From positions 1-29,221 of the forward strand of contig CAZMLU010000017.1 of assembly GCA_964567295.1 (NCBI GenBank): 29,221 nucleotides of DNA, in the 5' to 3' direction. Made by a program: the position numbers and the translations under genes. Position 1 is the first letter of the stretch; each line of letters starts with the position of its first letter. The notes below the pieces were generated by a model. It saw only the letters and a list, made by a program, of their open reading frames with translations, searched no databases and had not been told where the DNA came from. The stretch is from SLJK01 sp964567295 (GTDB taxonomy: Bacteria; Bacillota; Dethiobacteria; DTU022; UBA8154). Of the stretch, positions 6,806 through 15,420 are shown piece after piece.

Positions 6806-7479
6806 TTATTGACGAGGTGGGCGGAAGCGTTTTTCAGGCATGAGAAAGAGCAGGGACCCCACAGCCAGACCTGATAACAAGTTGGCCTTGCGGGATTCGG
6901 GCATATGATCCCAGAAGGCTTCCCAAAACATGCTGAAACTCGCCTCTATATCAACCTGGGGCAGCTTCAGGCGAAACCTGCCCTTCTCGGCATAAAAAAG
7001 TGCCGCACTGTTATTTTCAAGATTGGTATCCTGTTTTCCTGCGTAATTTATCCAGATATGGATCGGAGAAAGGTATAAGCCATAAGAAATATCCAGTTCC
7101 TCCAGTACGGAGGCCAGCACTATAAAGCGGCTTTTACAATCTCCTGCACCATTCAGAAGGACTTCTTCTATGGTGGGGAAATATTAGGGTAGGCAGTAGA
7201 TCTGCCAATCATAACTGTAAGGCAGGGCGGTCAGGACATATTTCTCTATGTCTTTAGTCTCCTCCTCCAGGTGGAGATTATCCAAAAGTTCTCCGATGGC
7301 CTCGGGGGCCACGGGAGGAACAAAGAGGCGGTAGACGCTTTTCCCCAGGGCGGTAGGTTGTGGGTATAAGACAAAAAAACCCATACCACTATAAAAAACA
7401 GTCCCAGTCTTTTATTAAGATCTTTTAGCGCCATCGATGCCAACCGCCTTATATGAGCTGCTATGTTTAGTTTTGTCAT
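6806..7479 (-). pseudogene. Transglutaminase-like membrane protein, broken by frameshift and stop
   Basis: Three ORF pieces on the minus strand make one protein. The first, from ATG 7479, has a basic start and a membrane segment (LGLFFIVVWV). At a run of seven T (minus strand; 7373-7379) the reading must shift by one base to continue as FFVLYPQPTALGKSVYRLF. The second piece ends in YSYDWQIYCLP at an in-frame TAA (7184-7186), and the same frame goes straight on as YFPTIEEVLLNGAGDCKSRF. The core matches transglutaminase/papain-like proteins: Cys in GAGDCKS (codon 7136-7138) and His in SPIHIWINY (codon 7058-7060). A second hydrophobic stretch, LLSGLAVGSLLFLM, lies near the C-terminus. With one base added, the length is 225 codons. 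Two lesions suggest a pseudogene. A TATAAT at 7491-7496 on the minus strand may be its -10 box. Confidence 0.75.
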
Positions 7480-7604
7480 TCTTCTAATAAATTATACCAC
7501 GTAAGAGCTCGCCGCGAAAGCTTTTTTGCTAACATTCATTCTTATTTCAACGGAAGCTGCAGGAATAAAAAAGAATGTGTGGAACAATAAAAGGGTATTT
7601 AAAA

Positions 7605-7625
7605 AACACAGAACACAGAACACAA
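7605..7625. repeat. Short tandem repeat, three 7-base units
   Basis: AACACAG, AACACAG and AACACAA follow each other directly within the comEA leader. It is small and may be chance, or a slippage-prone site. Confidence 0.5.
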
Positions 7626-7653
7626 AAAACATCTAAAAAGGTGTGGAGGACTA

Positions 7654-8292
7654 TTGTTCAAACTTACCCCGAAAGAACAGAAGCTGGTAATACTTCTTGG
7701 TTGCCTCCTGGTTGTCGGTATGGTTTTACGTTTCACCCTTCCCGATAAAGAGGACCTGGAGGTGGTTAAAGGGCAGGAAGGGGATAGAGATTCAACAGCC
7801 GGGCTGATCGAGGCATCGGCTGAGGGAAATGAGAGCGGCAGCGCAGATATTAACGATGAGATTTTGGTGCATGTGGCAGGGGCTGTTGTTAACCCGGGAG
7901 TATATTCTCTGGAAGAAGGTGCGCGGCTTTATCACGCCCTGGAGAAGGCGGGCGGTCAACTGGGTGAGGCCGCCCTGGACCAGGTGAACCTGGCCCAGCC
8001 TCTTTACGATGGGCAGCAGGTTTATATCCCTCGCCCGTATTCCGGGGAATCAGGGGAGTTTTCTACCCCAGGGGGTGCTCTGTTCGCGGCGGCGGAGGGA
8101 AAGATCAACATTAATATGGCTGATAAGGCCGAGCTGGAGACGCTGCCGGGGATAGGGACCGTAAAAGCTCAAAGTATACTGAGCTACAGGGAAAAAGAAG
8201 GTCCCTTTAGGGAGGTAGAGGAGCTGCTAAAAGTCAGTGGAATCGGGGATAAAACACTGGAGTCAATCATCGAACTCGTAACTATTTATTAA
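7654..8292 (+). CDS. comEA: Competence protein ComEA (DNA receptor)
   Basis: ComEA is a membrane-anchored DNA-binding protein that hands double-stranded DNA to the ComEC channel during transformation. An N-terminal anchor lies at residues 11-27 (LVILLGCLLVVGMVL). Then comes a low-complexity linker, a SLBB/soluble-ligand-binding-like domain at about 67-127 (VHVAGAVVNPGVYSL), a second linker, and a C-terminal helix-hairpin-helix DNA-binding domain at about 150-212 (ININMADKAELETLPGIG). The length of 212 residues is normal. The start is TTG 7654 behind GGAGGA (7645-7650); no ATG fits. In many Firmicutes comEC is the next gene or close by, but here it lies about 13 kb away. I see no clear terminator downstream. 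Confidence 0.94.
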   Translation: MFKLTPKEQKLVILLGCLLVVGMVLRFTLPDKEDLEVVKGQEGDRDSTAGLIEASAEGNESGSADINDEILVHVAGAVVNPGVYSLEEGARLYHALEKAGGQLGEAALDQVNLAQPLYDGQQVYIPRPYSGESGEFSTPGGALFAAAEGKININMADKAELETLPGIGTVKAQSILSYREKEGPFREVEELLKVSGIGDKTLESIIELVTIY

Positions 8293-8380
8293 TCTCCCCT
8301 CGATTTAAGCCCCCATTGTTTCAACGTTTTGACGTAAATTTCACCTGTCCCGGACTTAAGCGAAGTTTCACTGCTTTCTA

Positions 8381-8409
8381 TTTACTAAAAGCTTTGCATC
8401 ATGTATAAT
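8381..8409 (+). promoter_or_regulatory. Sigma-A promoter for the UPF0182 gene
   Basis: TTTACT (8381-8386), a 17-base spacer and a perfect TATAAT (8404-8409), 35 bases before the ATG at 8445. The -35 box matches 4 of 6 consensus bases. Confidence 0.6.
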
Positions 8410-8444
8410 ACGGGCAAGGTTTCATTTATTTGTGATAGTTCACC

Positions 8445-11354
8445 ATGTTAGAGTATTTTACTTTAGAAGGGGGGGTAATACCTGGTGTTGTAAGCCCAGG
8501 TGTTATAAATTTGAGAATTGCTGTAGTTGTATTATTTATTCTGCTTTTGATCTTTGGTGTTTCGGGGGTTACTTTTTATACTGATTGGCTCTGGTTTGAT
8601 AACCTGGGTTATGGGTCGGTATTTTTAACGGTGTTGGCCTCGGAATGGGGCTTACGCATAGCGGCCTGGGCCGTTTTTTTCCTCTTTCTCTTTTTCAACC
8701 TCTATTATCTTCGCAAGGCCTTGTTAGATAGCTTGGAGCGCTTGAGTTTACAGGAAGAGCAGTCCGCCGCCCTTTTGAGTAAGCTGGTATCAGGACGAAA
8801 GGTTACCGGGTTTTTAGCCTTGGTGAGTATTATAGGTTCCCTGTTTTTCGCCTCCTATATGGGAGGAATATGGCTGAAGATGCGCCAGTTTTTCCAGGGA
8901 GCGGAGTTCGGTACTATTGACCCTATTTTCGGAAGGGATGCTTCTTTTTACGTCTTTGAACTTCCCTTCCTCAGCTCTGTCTACACCTTTTTACAGATGA
9001 CGGTGATCGTAACCCTCATCTTGGTTGGTGTTGCCTACTTTATTATCAACCCGCCGGTTCAGGTGGGAAAACGGTTTGTCCTGCTTCCCCACAGGGGCGT
9101 AGGGCATCTGTCCCTCCTTCTTGCAGTCTCCTTTCTTTTGAAGGCCTGGGACTACCGCCTGCAGATGTATGAGCTGTTGACGGGCCCCCTTGGTTTTGTT
9201 AAGGGCCCTGGCTATACTGAGTTGCACGCCAATCTTCCCGCTTTGTGGATATTGTTTTTTCTGGCCCTTGCCCTTGCCGGCCTTTTGATTTATAACATTT
9301 TCCGGCAACAGAGCCGCTATTTCTTATGGAGTATCGGCATATTGGCCGTGGGCTCCCTCATCGCGGGGAGTATCTACCCGGCGCTATTGCAGCAGTTTAG
9401 GGTGGAACCAAACCAGTTTGCCTATGAGCGACCTTATATTGAACACAATATAGAGTTCACCCTGGAAGGTTTCGGGCTGAACGAGGTGGTTGCAGAAGAT
9501 TACCCTGCCCACGGGGACCTGGATTGGGACGATTTGGATATGGCCGAGGGCACGCTGCAAAATGTAAGGCTGTGGGACTATCGCCCCCTGGAGCAAACTT
9601 TTAACCAGCTTCAGGGTATAAGGCCCTACTACCAGTTTGTGGACGTTGACACGGACCGCTACCACTTTGGAGATGAATACAGGCAGGTCATGCTTTCACT
9701 GCGGGAGTTGAACCAAAACCAGCTGCCGGAACCGGCACAAACCTGGGTGAACCTTAACCTACAGTACACGCACGGCTACGGCTTGGCAATGTCTACCGTT
9801 GCCGATGTGGGTCCCCAGGGTCTTCCCAAATTTGTAGTCCAGGACATACCTCCCCAAACGGAGACAGGTTTGGAAATAGAAAGAGCGGAGATTTATTATG
9901 GAGAGCTGAGCCAGGATTATGTAATAGCTAATACCAGCACGCCAGAGTTTAGCTATCCCAGAGGAGGAGAGAACGTTTATGCCCATTACGAAGGTACGGG
10001 GGGGGTGCCCCTCAGCAGCTTCTCAAGGCAGGTTCTCTATGCCTTGCGTTTCGGCGACTACCGTGTTGCTATATCCGATGAAATCCAGGAAGATAGCCGG
10101 ATCATGTATAACAGGCGTATCGCCGGTCGCGCAATGGAATTAGCTCCCTTTCTGACCTATGATGAAGACCCCTACCCGGTAGTGGCCGATGGAAGGATTT
10201 TCTGGATTATAGATGCTTATACTGCCTCGGACAAGTTTCCTTATAGTCAGTCATACCAGGGCCTAAATTATATCAGGAATTCCGTAAAGGTGGTAGTGGA
10301 TGCTTATAACGGGGATGTAAATTTTTATATCGTAGACCCCGAAGATGCCTTGGCGAAGACCTATGCTAATATCTTCCCCGACTTATTTGCGCCTGCAGAA
10401 GAGATGCCGGAAAAGCTTTTTGAACATATCCGTTACCCGGAGCGCTTGCTGAGCCTGCAGGGAAGAGTCTATGCCACCTATCATATGACAGATCCCGTAG
10501 TCTTCTATAACAGGGAAGACCTCTGGGAGATTCCCAATGAAAGATATTTCGGCGCTACGCAGCCCATGGAGCCTTATTACAATATTCTGCAGCTCCCCGG
10601 GGAAGAGGAGCCTGAATTTGTGCTTATGCAGCCTTTTACACCGGCTCGCAGGGACAACATGATTGCCTGGATGGCGGGGCGCTGTGACGGGGAAAATTAT
10701 GGCGACCTCCTGGTTTACCATTTCCCCAAGGATAGGATGACCTATGGTCCCATGCAGATAGAAACACGGATAGACCAGAACACACTCATCTCCCAGCAGC
10801 TTGCCCTATGGGACCAGCGCGGATCCAGGGTTATTCGGGGCAATCTACTGGTGCTACCTGTGGAGGGCTCTGTGCTCTACGTGGAACCTATCTTTTTGCA
10901 GGCTGAGGACAGTGAATTACCGGAGATGGGCCGTGTAGTGGTCGGCTTTGGAGATCAAGTGGTTATGGAGCCCACCCTGCAAGAGGGCCTAGAAGCTATT
11001 TTCGGCCAGAGAGGCGTGGTTGCGGAAGAAGAACTGGTAACCGTGCCGGAGAATGGTGATCCGGAAGATCTTCCCGAGGTGATAATTCCTTCTACTGTCT
11101 CCGAATTGGCTGCCCGGGCGCAGGAGATCTATGGTGAAGCCCGCGAAAAGATGAAAGAAGAAGACTGGGCAGGCTACGGGGAAAAGATGGAAGAGCTGGA
11201 AGAGAAGCTTATAGAGCTCAACCGCTTAACCGAAAGCGGGCCTGATGCCGTAGATGAAGAAGAACTGATGGAAGAATTCATGGAAGAAGAATTAGACGAA
11301 GAATTAATGGATGAAGAGCTGCCAAACGAAGAATTGATAGAAGAGACTCCTTAG
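8445..11354 (+). CDS. UPF0182 family membrane protein
   Basis: This matches the large UPF0182 (COG1615) family, whose function is unknown. About seven hydrophobic helices occupy residues 24-315, with FYTDWLWFDNLGYGSVF between the first two, as is typical of the family. A long soluble region (about 320-900), probably outside the membrane, follows with conserved-looking stretches such as RPYIEHNIEFT, LWDYRPLEQTF and NRRIAGRAMELAPFL. The last 40 or so residues are an acidic tail of repeated EEL/EEF units, encoded by near-repeats at 11253-11349. The length of 969 residues is normal. No good Shine-Dalgarno site precedes ATG 8445, and I found no better start. It has its own promoter and stands alone between comEA and the thi riboswitch. 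Confidence 0.92.
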   Translation: MLEYFTLEGGVIPGVVSPGVINLRIAVVVLFILLLIFGVSGVTFYTDWLWFDNLGYGSVFLTVLASEWGLRIAAWAVFFLFLFFNLYYLRKALLDSLERLSLQEEQSAALLSKLVSGRKVTGFLALVSIIGSLFFASYMGGIWLKMRQFFQGAEFGTIDPIFGRDASFYVFELPFLSSVYTFLQMTVIVTLILVGVAYFIINPPVQVGKRFVLLPHRGVGHLSLLLAVSFLLKAWDYRLQMYELLTGPLGFVKGPGYTELHANLPALWILFFLALALAGLLIYNIFRQQSRYFLWSIGILAVGSLIAGSIYPALLQQFRVEPNQFAYERPYIEHNIEFTLEGFGLNEVVAEDYPAHGDLDWDDLDMAEGTLQNVRLWDYRPLEQTFNQLQGIRPYYQFVDVDTDRYHFGDEYRQVMLSLRELNQNQLPEPAQTWVNLNLQYTHGYGLAMSTVADVGPQGLPKFVVQDIPPQTETGLEIERAEIYYGELSQDYVIANTSTPEFSYPRGGENVYAHYEGTGGVPLSSFSRQVLYALRFGDYRVAISDEIQEDSRIMYNRRIAGRAMELAPFLTYDEDPYPVVADGRIFWIIDAYTASDKFPYSQSYQGLNYIRNSVKVVVDAYNGDVNFYIVDPEDALAKTYANIFPDLFAPAEEMPEKLFEHIRYPERLLSLQGRVYATYHMTDPVVFYNREDLWEIPNERYFGATQPMEPYYNILQLPGEEEPEFVLMQPFTPARRDNMIAWMAGRCDGENYGDLLVYHFPKDRMTYGPMQIETRIDQNTLISQQLALWDQRGSRVIRGNLLVLPVEGSVLYVEPIFLQAEDSELPEMGRVVVGFGDQVVMEPTLQEGLEAIFGQRGVVAEEELVTVPENGDPEDLPEVIIPSTVSELAARAQEIYGEAREKMKEEDWAGYGEKMEELEEKLIELNRLTESGPDAVDEEELMEEFMEEELDEELMDEELPNEELIEETP

Positions 11355-11443
11355 CCATAAGTCAGGAAGTGTAGAGTTGTGTCTGCCGCTCTTAAACAGG
11401 CTCTTGGGTTCCTGCAGGCAGTAGTGGTAAAATTAAAACAGTA

Positions 11444-11472
11444 TTGCATTTTTCTAATTACCAGTATATAAT
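11444..11472 (+). promoter_or_regulatory. Sigma-A promoter of the thi operon
   Basis: TTGCAT (11444-11449), a 17-base spacer and a perfect TATAAT (11467-11472). Transcription would begin near 11479, about 25 bases before the TPP riboswitch. Another TATAAT at 11478-11483 lacks a -35 box. Confidence 0.75.
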
Positions 11473-11503
11473 TGTAGTATAATTTGAAGAAGAATAGAAA
11501 ATT

Positions 11504-11658
11504 AAATATGGGGGTGCTTCCGAGCGGAGGCTGAGAGGAGAGCGCGTTGAAGCTCTCCAACTCCACGAACCTGCCGCTAAGTGCGGGCGCAGGCAGTTAG
11601 ATCTAAGGGTTTAGGCTGCCTGTGTACTGGGTAATACCAGCGTAGGGAGGTGATATTT
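11504..11658 (+). ncRNA. TPP riboswitch (THI element)
   Basis: All conserved THI-box blocks are in order: GGGGGTGC (from 11510), GGCTGAGAG (11529-11537), GAACCTG (11567-11573) and GGGTAATACCAGCGTAGGGA (11629-11648). The closing P1 helix is AAATAT (11504-11509) with ATATTT (11653-11658). The P3-type insert between CTGAGAG and the CTCTCC side is a clear hairpin. It senses thiamine pyrophosphate. A terminator lies directly downstream (11677-11706), so control is most likely by premature termination of the thiW-thiC-thiD-thiM-thiE transcript. The 3' side also carries a strong ribosome site and a four-codon ORF, described separately. Confidence 0.97.
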
Positions 11659-11673
11659 ATGCCGTTGATATGA
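11659..11673 (+). other. Four-codon ORF (MPLI) after the TPP aptamer
   Basis: GGGAGGTGA (from 11646) is a near-perfect Shine-Dalgarno sequence placed 5-6 bases before ATG 11659, followed by CCG TTG ATA and TGA 11671-11673. It ends 3 bases before the terminator stem. Part of the ribosome site is also part of the conserved aptamer. It could be translated as a leader peptide or be a leftover of an older translational switch. No direct evidence of translation. Confidence 0.4.
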
Positions 11674-11676
11674 CTG

Positions 11677-11706
11677 CGGGCCCACGTTGGCCCGTTTTAT
11701 TTTTTT
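11677..11706 (+). terminator. Riboswitch terminator
   Basis: CGGGCC (11677-11682) pairs with GGCCCG (11689-11694) around a 6-base loop. TTTTATTTTTTT follows at 11695-11706. It sits between the TPP aptamer and thiW and is the likely expression platform. I could not assign the competing antiterminator pairing with confidence. Confidence 0.85.
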
Positions 11707-11791
11707 GAAAAGATAATATATGTGAGAGAAAAAGCGGTGTGTGTGATGTTTATTTTATATTTAGAATATCTGCTGTTTGGAGGTAGCTAAA

Positions 11792-12304
11792 ATGGAAAAT
11801 TCTTTGAATCAAGTTTTTAGCATGCGTAAGATTACGGCTATCGGGCTCCTGATAGCTTTGGGGGTAATCGCTGCTCCTTTTTCCATTCCCGTGGGAGTAG
11901 CCAGGATTTATCCGGCCCAGCACGCAATCAACGTGATAGCCGGGGCTCTCCTGGGGCCAGTGCCGGCGGTGCTGGCCGCCTTTCTCACCTCGACGCTGCG
12001 CAATCTGATGGGAACTGGAACACCCCTGGCCTTTCCGGGGAGCCTCTTCGGGGCTTTGCTGGCCGGGCTTGCTTTTCGCTATTTGAAAAAAGATTATTTC
12101 GCAGCGGTCGGCGAGTTTGTTGGCACCGCCTTCATAGGGGCATTGGTAGCCTTTCCCTTGGCAAGGTGGCTCCTGGGTTTTGAAGGATTGGCCTACTTTT
12201 TTATCGTTCCTTTTGCCCTGAGCAGTTTAGCGGGCGCGCTCCTGGGAGTTTTGATCCTGCATCTCTGGAGAAAAACGGGGGGCAATCGCTTAGGGGGTTT
12301 TTAA
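11792..12304 (+). CDS. thiW: ThiW, predicted thiazole uptake component
   Basis: This is a small membrane protein of the ThiW family, seen in TPP-riboswitch operons and predicted (not proven) to be the substrate-binding component of an energy-coupling-factor-type importer for the thiazole moiety of thiamin. Five or six hydrophobic helices span about 170 residues: ITAIGLLIALGVIAA, AINVIAGALLGPVPAVLAAF, FPGSLFGALLAGLAF, EFVGTAFIGALVAFP and LSSLAGALLGVLI. The stretch ARIYPAQHAINV is characteristic of the family. I choose ATG 11792 behind GGAGGT (11779-11784) with a 7-base gap. A TTG at 11777 is in frame but would put the ribosome site inside the gene. No ECF ATPase genes are in the window, so it would share a general module. 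It is the first gene after the riboswitch. Confidence 0.88.
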   Translation: MENSLNQVFSMRKITAIGLLIALGVIAAPFSIPVGVARIYPAQHAINVIAGALLGPVPAVLAAFLTSTLRNLMGTGTPLAFPGSLFGALLAGLAFRYLKKDYFAAVGEFVGTAFIGALVAFPLARWLLGFEGLAYFFIVPFALSSLAGALLGVLILHLWRKTGGNRLGGF

Positions 12305-12382
12305 TTAAAAGTTCGCCGCCGAGACGGGGAATTTAAAGGCTATTTTCATTCTATATACTATTAAGGAAAGGTGGCGCTTATT

Positions 12383-13675
12383 GTGCCCAAAAATATTCAA
12401 CAAACACAGGTTTCCCGGGCAAAAAGAGAAGAGATTACTGCCGAAATGGAGGCGGTGGCTCACCAGGAAGGCGTAGAGGCGGCAGTTCTCATGGACCGGG
12501 TAGCCCGGGGGACGGTGGTGATTCCCAAAAACACCCTTCGTAAAGATAGCACTCCCTGCGGTATTGGCCAGGGGTTGCGTGTCAAAGTGAATGCCAATAT
12601 TGGGACTTCGGAAGCCTTTCCCCGTATAGAGGGGGAAAAGATTAAGCTGCAAGCGGCGATCCAGGCCGGTGCAGATGCCGTAATGGATCTGAGCACCGGT
12701 GGTGACCTGCAAGAGACTTTAAAAATGGTACTGGACAACTCCCCAGTGCCCGTAGGCAGTGTCCCCGTATACGGGGCGGCCGTTCTGGCAAGAGTAAACA
12801 GGGGCGGGGTTCTGAAGATGGAGGAAGACGATCTTTTTGATACTATTGAAGAGCATGCTGCCTCTGGGGTAGATTTCTTGACCCTGCATTGCGGACTTAC
12901 CATGAATGTTCTGGAGCAATTGCGCGCCGAAAAGCGTATTATGGGTATAGTCAGCAGGGGCGGGGCTATTATGGCGGGGTGGATGCTGGAGAGGGAGCAG
13001 GAAAATCCTCTCTATAAAAATTACGACCGCCTGCTGGAGATAGCCAGAAGATATGATGTGACTTTGAGCCTGGGGGACGGGCTGCGACCGGGCTGCCTGG
13101 AAGATGCTACGGACCGCGCCCAGGTCCAGGAACTATTGGTCCTGGGAGAGCTGGTGCAGCGGGCCAGGGAAGCCGAGGTGCAGGTTATGGTGGAGGGGCC
13201 CGGCCACGTGCCGTTTAACCAGGTGGAGATGAATATGACCATGGCCAAATCCCTGTGTAGAAATGCGCCTTTCTATGTTTTGGGTCCGCTGGTTACCGAC
13301 GTAGCACCTGGATACGATCATATTTCGGCGGCTATTGGGGGGACTATGGCTGCCTTGGCAGGCGCAGATTTTCTTTGCTATGTTACTCCGGCGGAGCACC
13401 TGGGCCTGCCGGGTCCCGAAGAGGTTCATCAAGGTGTGATCTCTTCTCGCCTGGCCGCTCACGCTGCTGACCTGGCCCGGGGGCGGGAAGCCTCCCTGCA
13501 GTGGGATCGCAATATGTCCCTGGCCCGAAAAAACTTGGATTGGGAGGCCCAGCTCCAGCTGGCCATGGATCCCCAACGTGCCAGAAGTCTTTATGAACAA
13601 CTTCATTCACAAAAACAGGAAGAATGTACCATGTGCGGCTCATACTGCGCTTTAAAAATGGTCAAAGACCTGTAG
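12383..13675 (+). CDS. thiC: Phosphomethylpyrimidine synthase
   Basis: ThiC is a radical SAM enzyme that rearranges aminoimidazole ribotide to HMP phosphate, the pyrimidine half of thiamin. Seen: GTVVIPKN near the start, DLSTGGDL, LHCGLTMN, DGLRPGC, MVEGPGHVPFNQV, TDVAPGYDHI and a C-terminal CTMCGSYC, the CX2CX4C cluster motif peculiar to ThiC. The length of about 430 residues is the short clostridial form; proteobacterial ThiC is longer at the N-terminus. Two GTG starts are possible. 12383 (protein MPKNIQQTQVS) has AAAGGTGG at 12367-12374 at a good distance. 12371, four codons earlier, has AAGG at 12363-12366. I prefer 12383. The second gene of the riboswitch operon, 78 bases after thiW. Confidence 0.97.
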   Translation: MPKNIQQTQVSRAKREEITAEMEAVAHQEGVEAAVLMDRVARGTVVIPKNTLRKDSTPCGIGQGLRVKVNANIGTSEAFPRIEGEKIKLQAAIQAGADAVMDLSTGGDLQETLKMVLDNSPVPVGSVPVYGAAVLARVNRGGVLKMEEDDLFDTIEEHAASGVDFLTLHCGLTMNVLEQLRAEKRIMGIVSRGGAIMAGWMLEREQENPLYKNYDRLLEIARRYDVTLSLGDGLRPGCLEDATDRAQVQELLVLGELVQRAREAEVQVMVEGPGHVPFNQVEMNMTMAKSLCRNAPFYVLGPLVTDVAPGYDHISAAIGGTMAALAGADFLCYVTPAEHLGLPGPEEVHQGVISSRLAAHAADLARGREASLQWDRNMSLARKNLDWEAQLQLAMDPQRARSLYEQLHSQKQEECTMCGSYCALKMVKDL

Positions 13676-13705
13676 CGGTATTATAAATATTGGGAGAGTC
13701 CAGAT

Positions 13706-14506
13706 ATGATGAAATGTGTTTTAATCATTGCCGGCTCTGATTCCGGTGCAGGCGCCGGTATTCAGGCGGATCTAAAAACGGTGGCCTCCCGCGGGCTTTA
13801 CGGGACGACCGCTATCACTGCCATCACGGCCCAGAATACTACCGGGGTGGAGAAGGTGCAGCTCTTAAAAGGGGAGATGGTAGCTGCCCAGTTAGATGCT
13901 GTAATAGAGGATTTTCCGGTGGATGCTGTAAAGACCGGCATGCTGGGGAATGAAGAGATAGTGCAGGTGGTCGCGGAGAGGATTAAAAGATGCCGCCTGC
14001 CTAAGGTGGTGGTGGACCCGGTCATGGTGGCAAAAAGCGGTGATTCGCTGCTGGAGGAAAGGGCTCGCCAGGCAATCCTGGAAGAGCTTTTCCCCGCTGC
14101 CCTGCTTATCACCCCCAATCTTCCTGAGGCGGAGATGCTTTGCGGAGGCTCCATTAAAACAACTTCCGATATGAAAGAGGCAGCCCGATCCCTGCGGGAG
14201 CAAGGGCCTGCCTTTATTTTGCTTAAAGGCGGCCATCTACTGGAAGGTGAGAATTTGGTGGATGTGCTTTATGACGGAAGAAAGTTTTATTATTACCGAG
14301 CTCCGCGGGTGGAGACCAGGAATAATCATGGCACGGGATGCACTTATGCTTCGGCTATCGCTTGCGGGTTGGCCCGTGGAAAACCGGTACCCCTGGCCGT
14401 TAGGGATGCCAGGATTTACCTGCAGAGAATCTTGCCTTTCGGCCCCGGCTTGGGGAAAGGCAGTGGACCCATGAATCATTTCAATGGTATAATGCTTATG
14501 GAATAA
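13706..14506 (+). CDS. thiD: HMP/HMP-phosphate kinase
   Basis: This ribokinase-fold enzyme phosphorylates HMP and HMP-P to HMP-PP, the pyrimidine substrate of ThiE. Seen: IAGSDSGAGAGIQADLK at the N-terminus (substrate site), DPVMVAKSGDSLL in the middle, TPNLPEAEML, and the ATP/anion-hole motif NNHGTGCTYASAIA with Cys212, close to the reactive cysteine of B. subtilis ThiD. The length of 266 residues is normal. The start ATG 13706 lies behind GGGAGAG. It is 30 bases after thiC in the same operon. A pyridoxal kinase of the same fold is much less likely given the operon and the motif set. Confidence 0.96.
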   Translation: MMKCVLIIAGSDSGAGAGIQADLKTVASRGLYGTTAITAITAQNTTGVEKVQLLKGEMVAAQLDAVIEDFPVDAVKTGMLGNEEIVQVVAERIKRCRLPKVVVDPVMVAKSGDSLLEERARQAILEELFPAALLITPNLPEAEMLCGGSIKTTSDMKEAARSLREQGPAFILLKGGHLLEGENLVDVLYDGRKFYYYRAPRVETRNNHGTGCTYASAIACGLARGKPVPLAVRDARIYLQRILPFGPGLGKGSGPMNHFNGIMLME

Positions 14507-14565
14507 TAACGGGACTGAAACAAGGAAGAAGCGGCGGCACCGGTTCGGCCCCTGAAAGGATAATT

Positions 14566-15381
14566 ATGTTTAAATGTTCACTACTTTTACAAAAAGTGCG
14601 CGAAAAAACTCCCCTGATCCATCATCTTACCAACTTTGTTACCATGGGAGACTGCGCCGATGTGACTATGAGTATTGGCGCCCTGCCTGTTATGGCGGAA
14701 GCAGAGGAAGAGGTGGAAGAGATGGTGAAATCTGCCCGGGCCGTAGTCCTGAACACGGGCACACTGTCTTCTTCTCGCCTTAGGGTTATGCTCAAATTAG
14801 CCCAAAAAGCAAAGGAAGAAGATATACCCGTGGTTTTAGACCCTGTAGGCGCAGGGGCTACTTCTTTTCGCGCAAGGGCAGTAGAGAAGCTACTGGACAG
14901 AGAGACTCCTTCCATTATCAAGGGAAACAGGGGGGAGATTCGTTTCCTGTCCGGCGGAGGTGGGTCGGCTATCAGGGGTATTCATTCTATTGCTGATGGT
15001 GGCGACTCCCTGGAGGACTGCAGGATGCTGAGAAAAATGCTGGGAGTTTCCGCGGTGGTGGCTGCCACGGGTGAGGTGGACGTGGTAACTGACGGCAAAA
15101 GGGCGGCCAGGATCTATAACGGGCAGCGGATGCTGCCCCTGGTTATCGGTAGTGGTTGCATGGCGGCTTCTCTGGTGGCAGTTTATGCTGCGGTGGAAAG
15201 GGATCATTTCCAAGCCACGGCGGGGGCCCTGGCTACCATGGGGGTAGCGGGAGAGATGGCCGCGGAGCAGCTGGAGAAAGGGCGCAGCGGCCCTGCTGCT
15301 TTTAAGAGGATGCTTTTAGATGCTCTTTTCTGGTTGACTCCGGAGGAGCTTGACAGGCGTGCCAGAATAGAAATACAATAG
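14566..15381 (+). CDS. thiM: Hydroxyethylthiazole kinase
   Basis: ThiM phosphorylates 4-methyl-5-(2-hydroxyethyl)thiazole, which is a salvage step. Seen: PLIHHLTNFVTMGDCADV at the N-terminus, VVLDPVGAGATSFR, IKGNRGEIRFLSG, and GSGCMAASLVAVYAA with the active-site Cys198, at the same number as in B. subtilis ThiM. The length of 271 residues is normal. The start ATG 14566 follows AAAGGA. The gene sits 59 bases after thiD and ends directly against thiE. Together with ThiW it argues that the cell imports or recycles thiazole rather than, or in addition to, making it. Confidence 0.97.
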   Translation: MFKCSLLLQKVREKTPLIHHLTNFVTMGDCADVTMSIGALPVMAEAEEEVEEMVKSARAVVLNTGTLSSSRLRVMLKLAQKAKEEDIPVVLDPVGAGATSFRARAVEKLLDRETPSIIKGNRGEIRFLSGGGGSAIRGIHSIADGGDSLEDCRMLRKMLGVSAVVAATGEVDVVTDGKRAARIYNGQRMLPLVIGSGCMAASLVAVYAAVERDHFQATAGALATMGVAGEMAAEQLEKGRSGPAAFKRMLLDALFWLTPEELDRRARIEIQ

Positions 15382-15420
15382 GTGGAAAGCTTTTTAAATC
15401 TGGGAGAGGAAATCGGGCAG

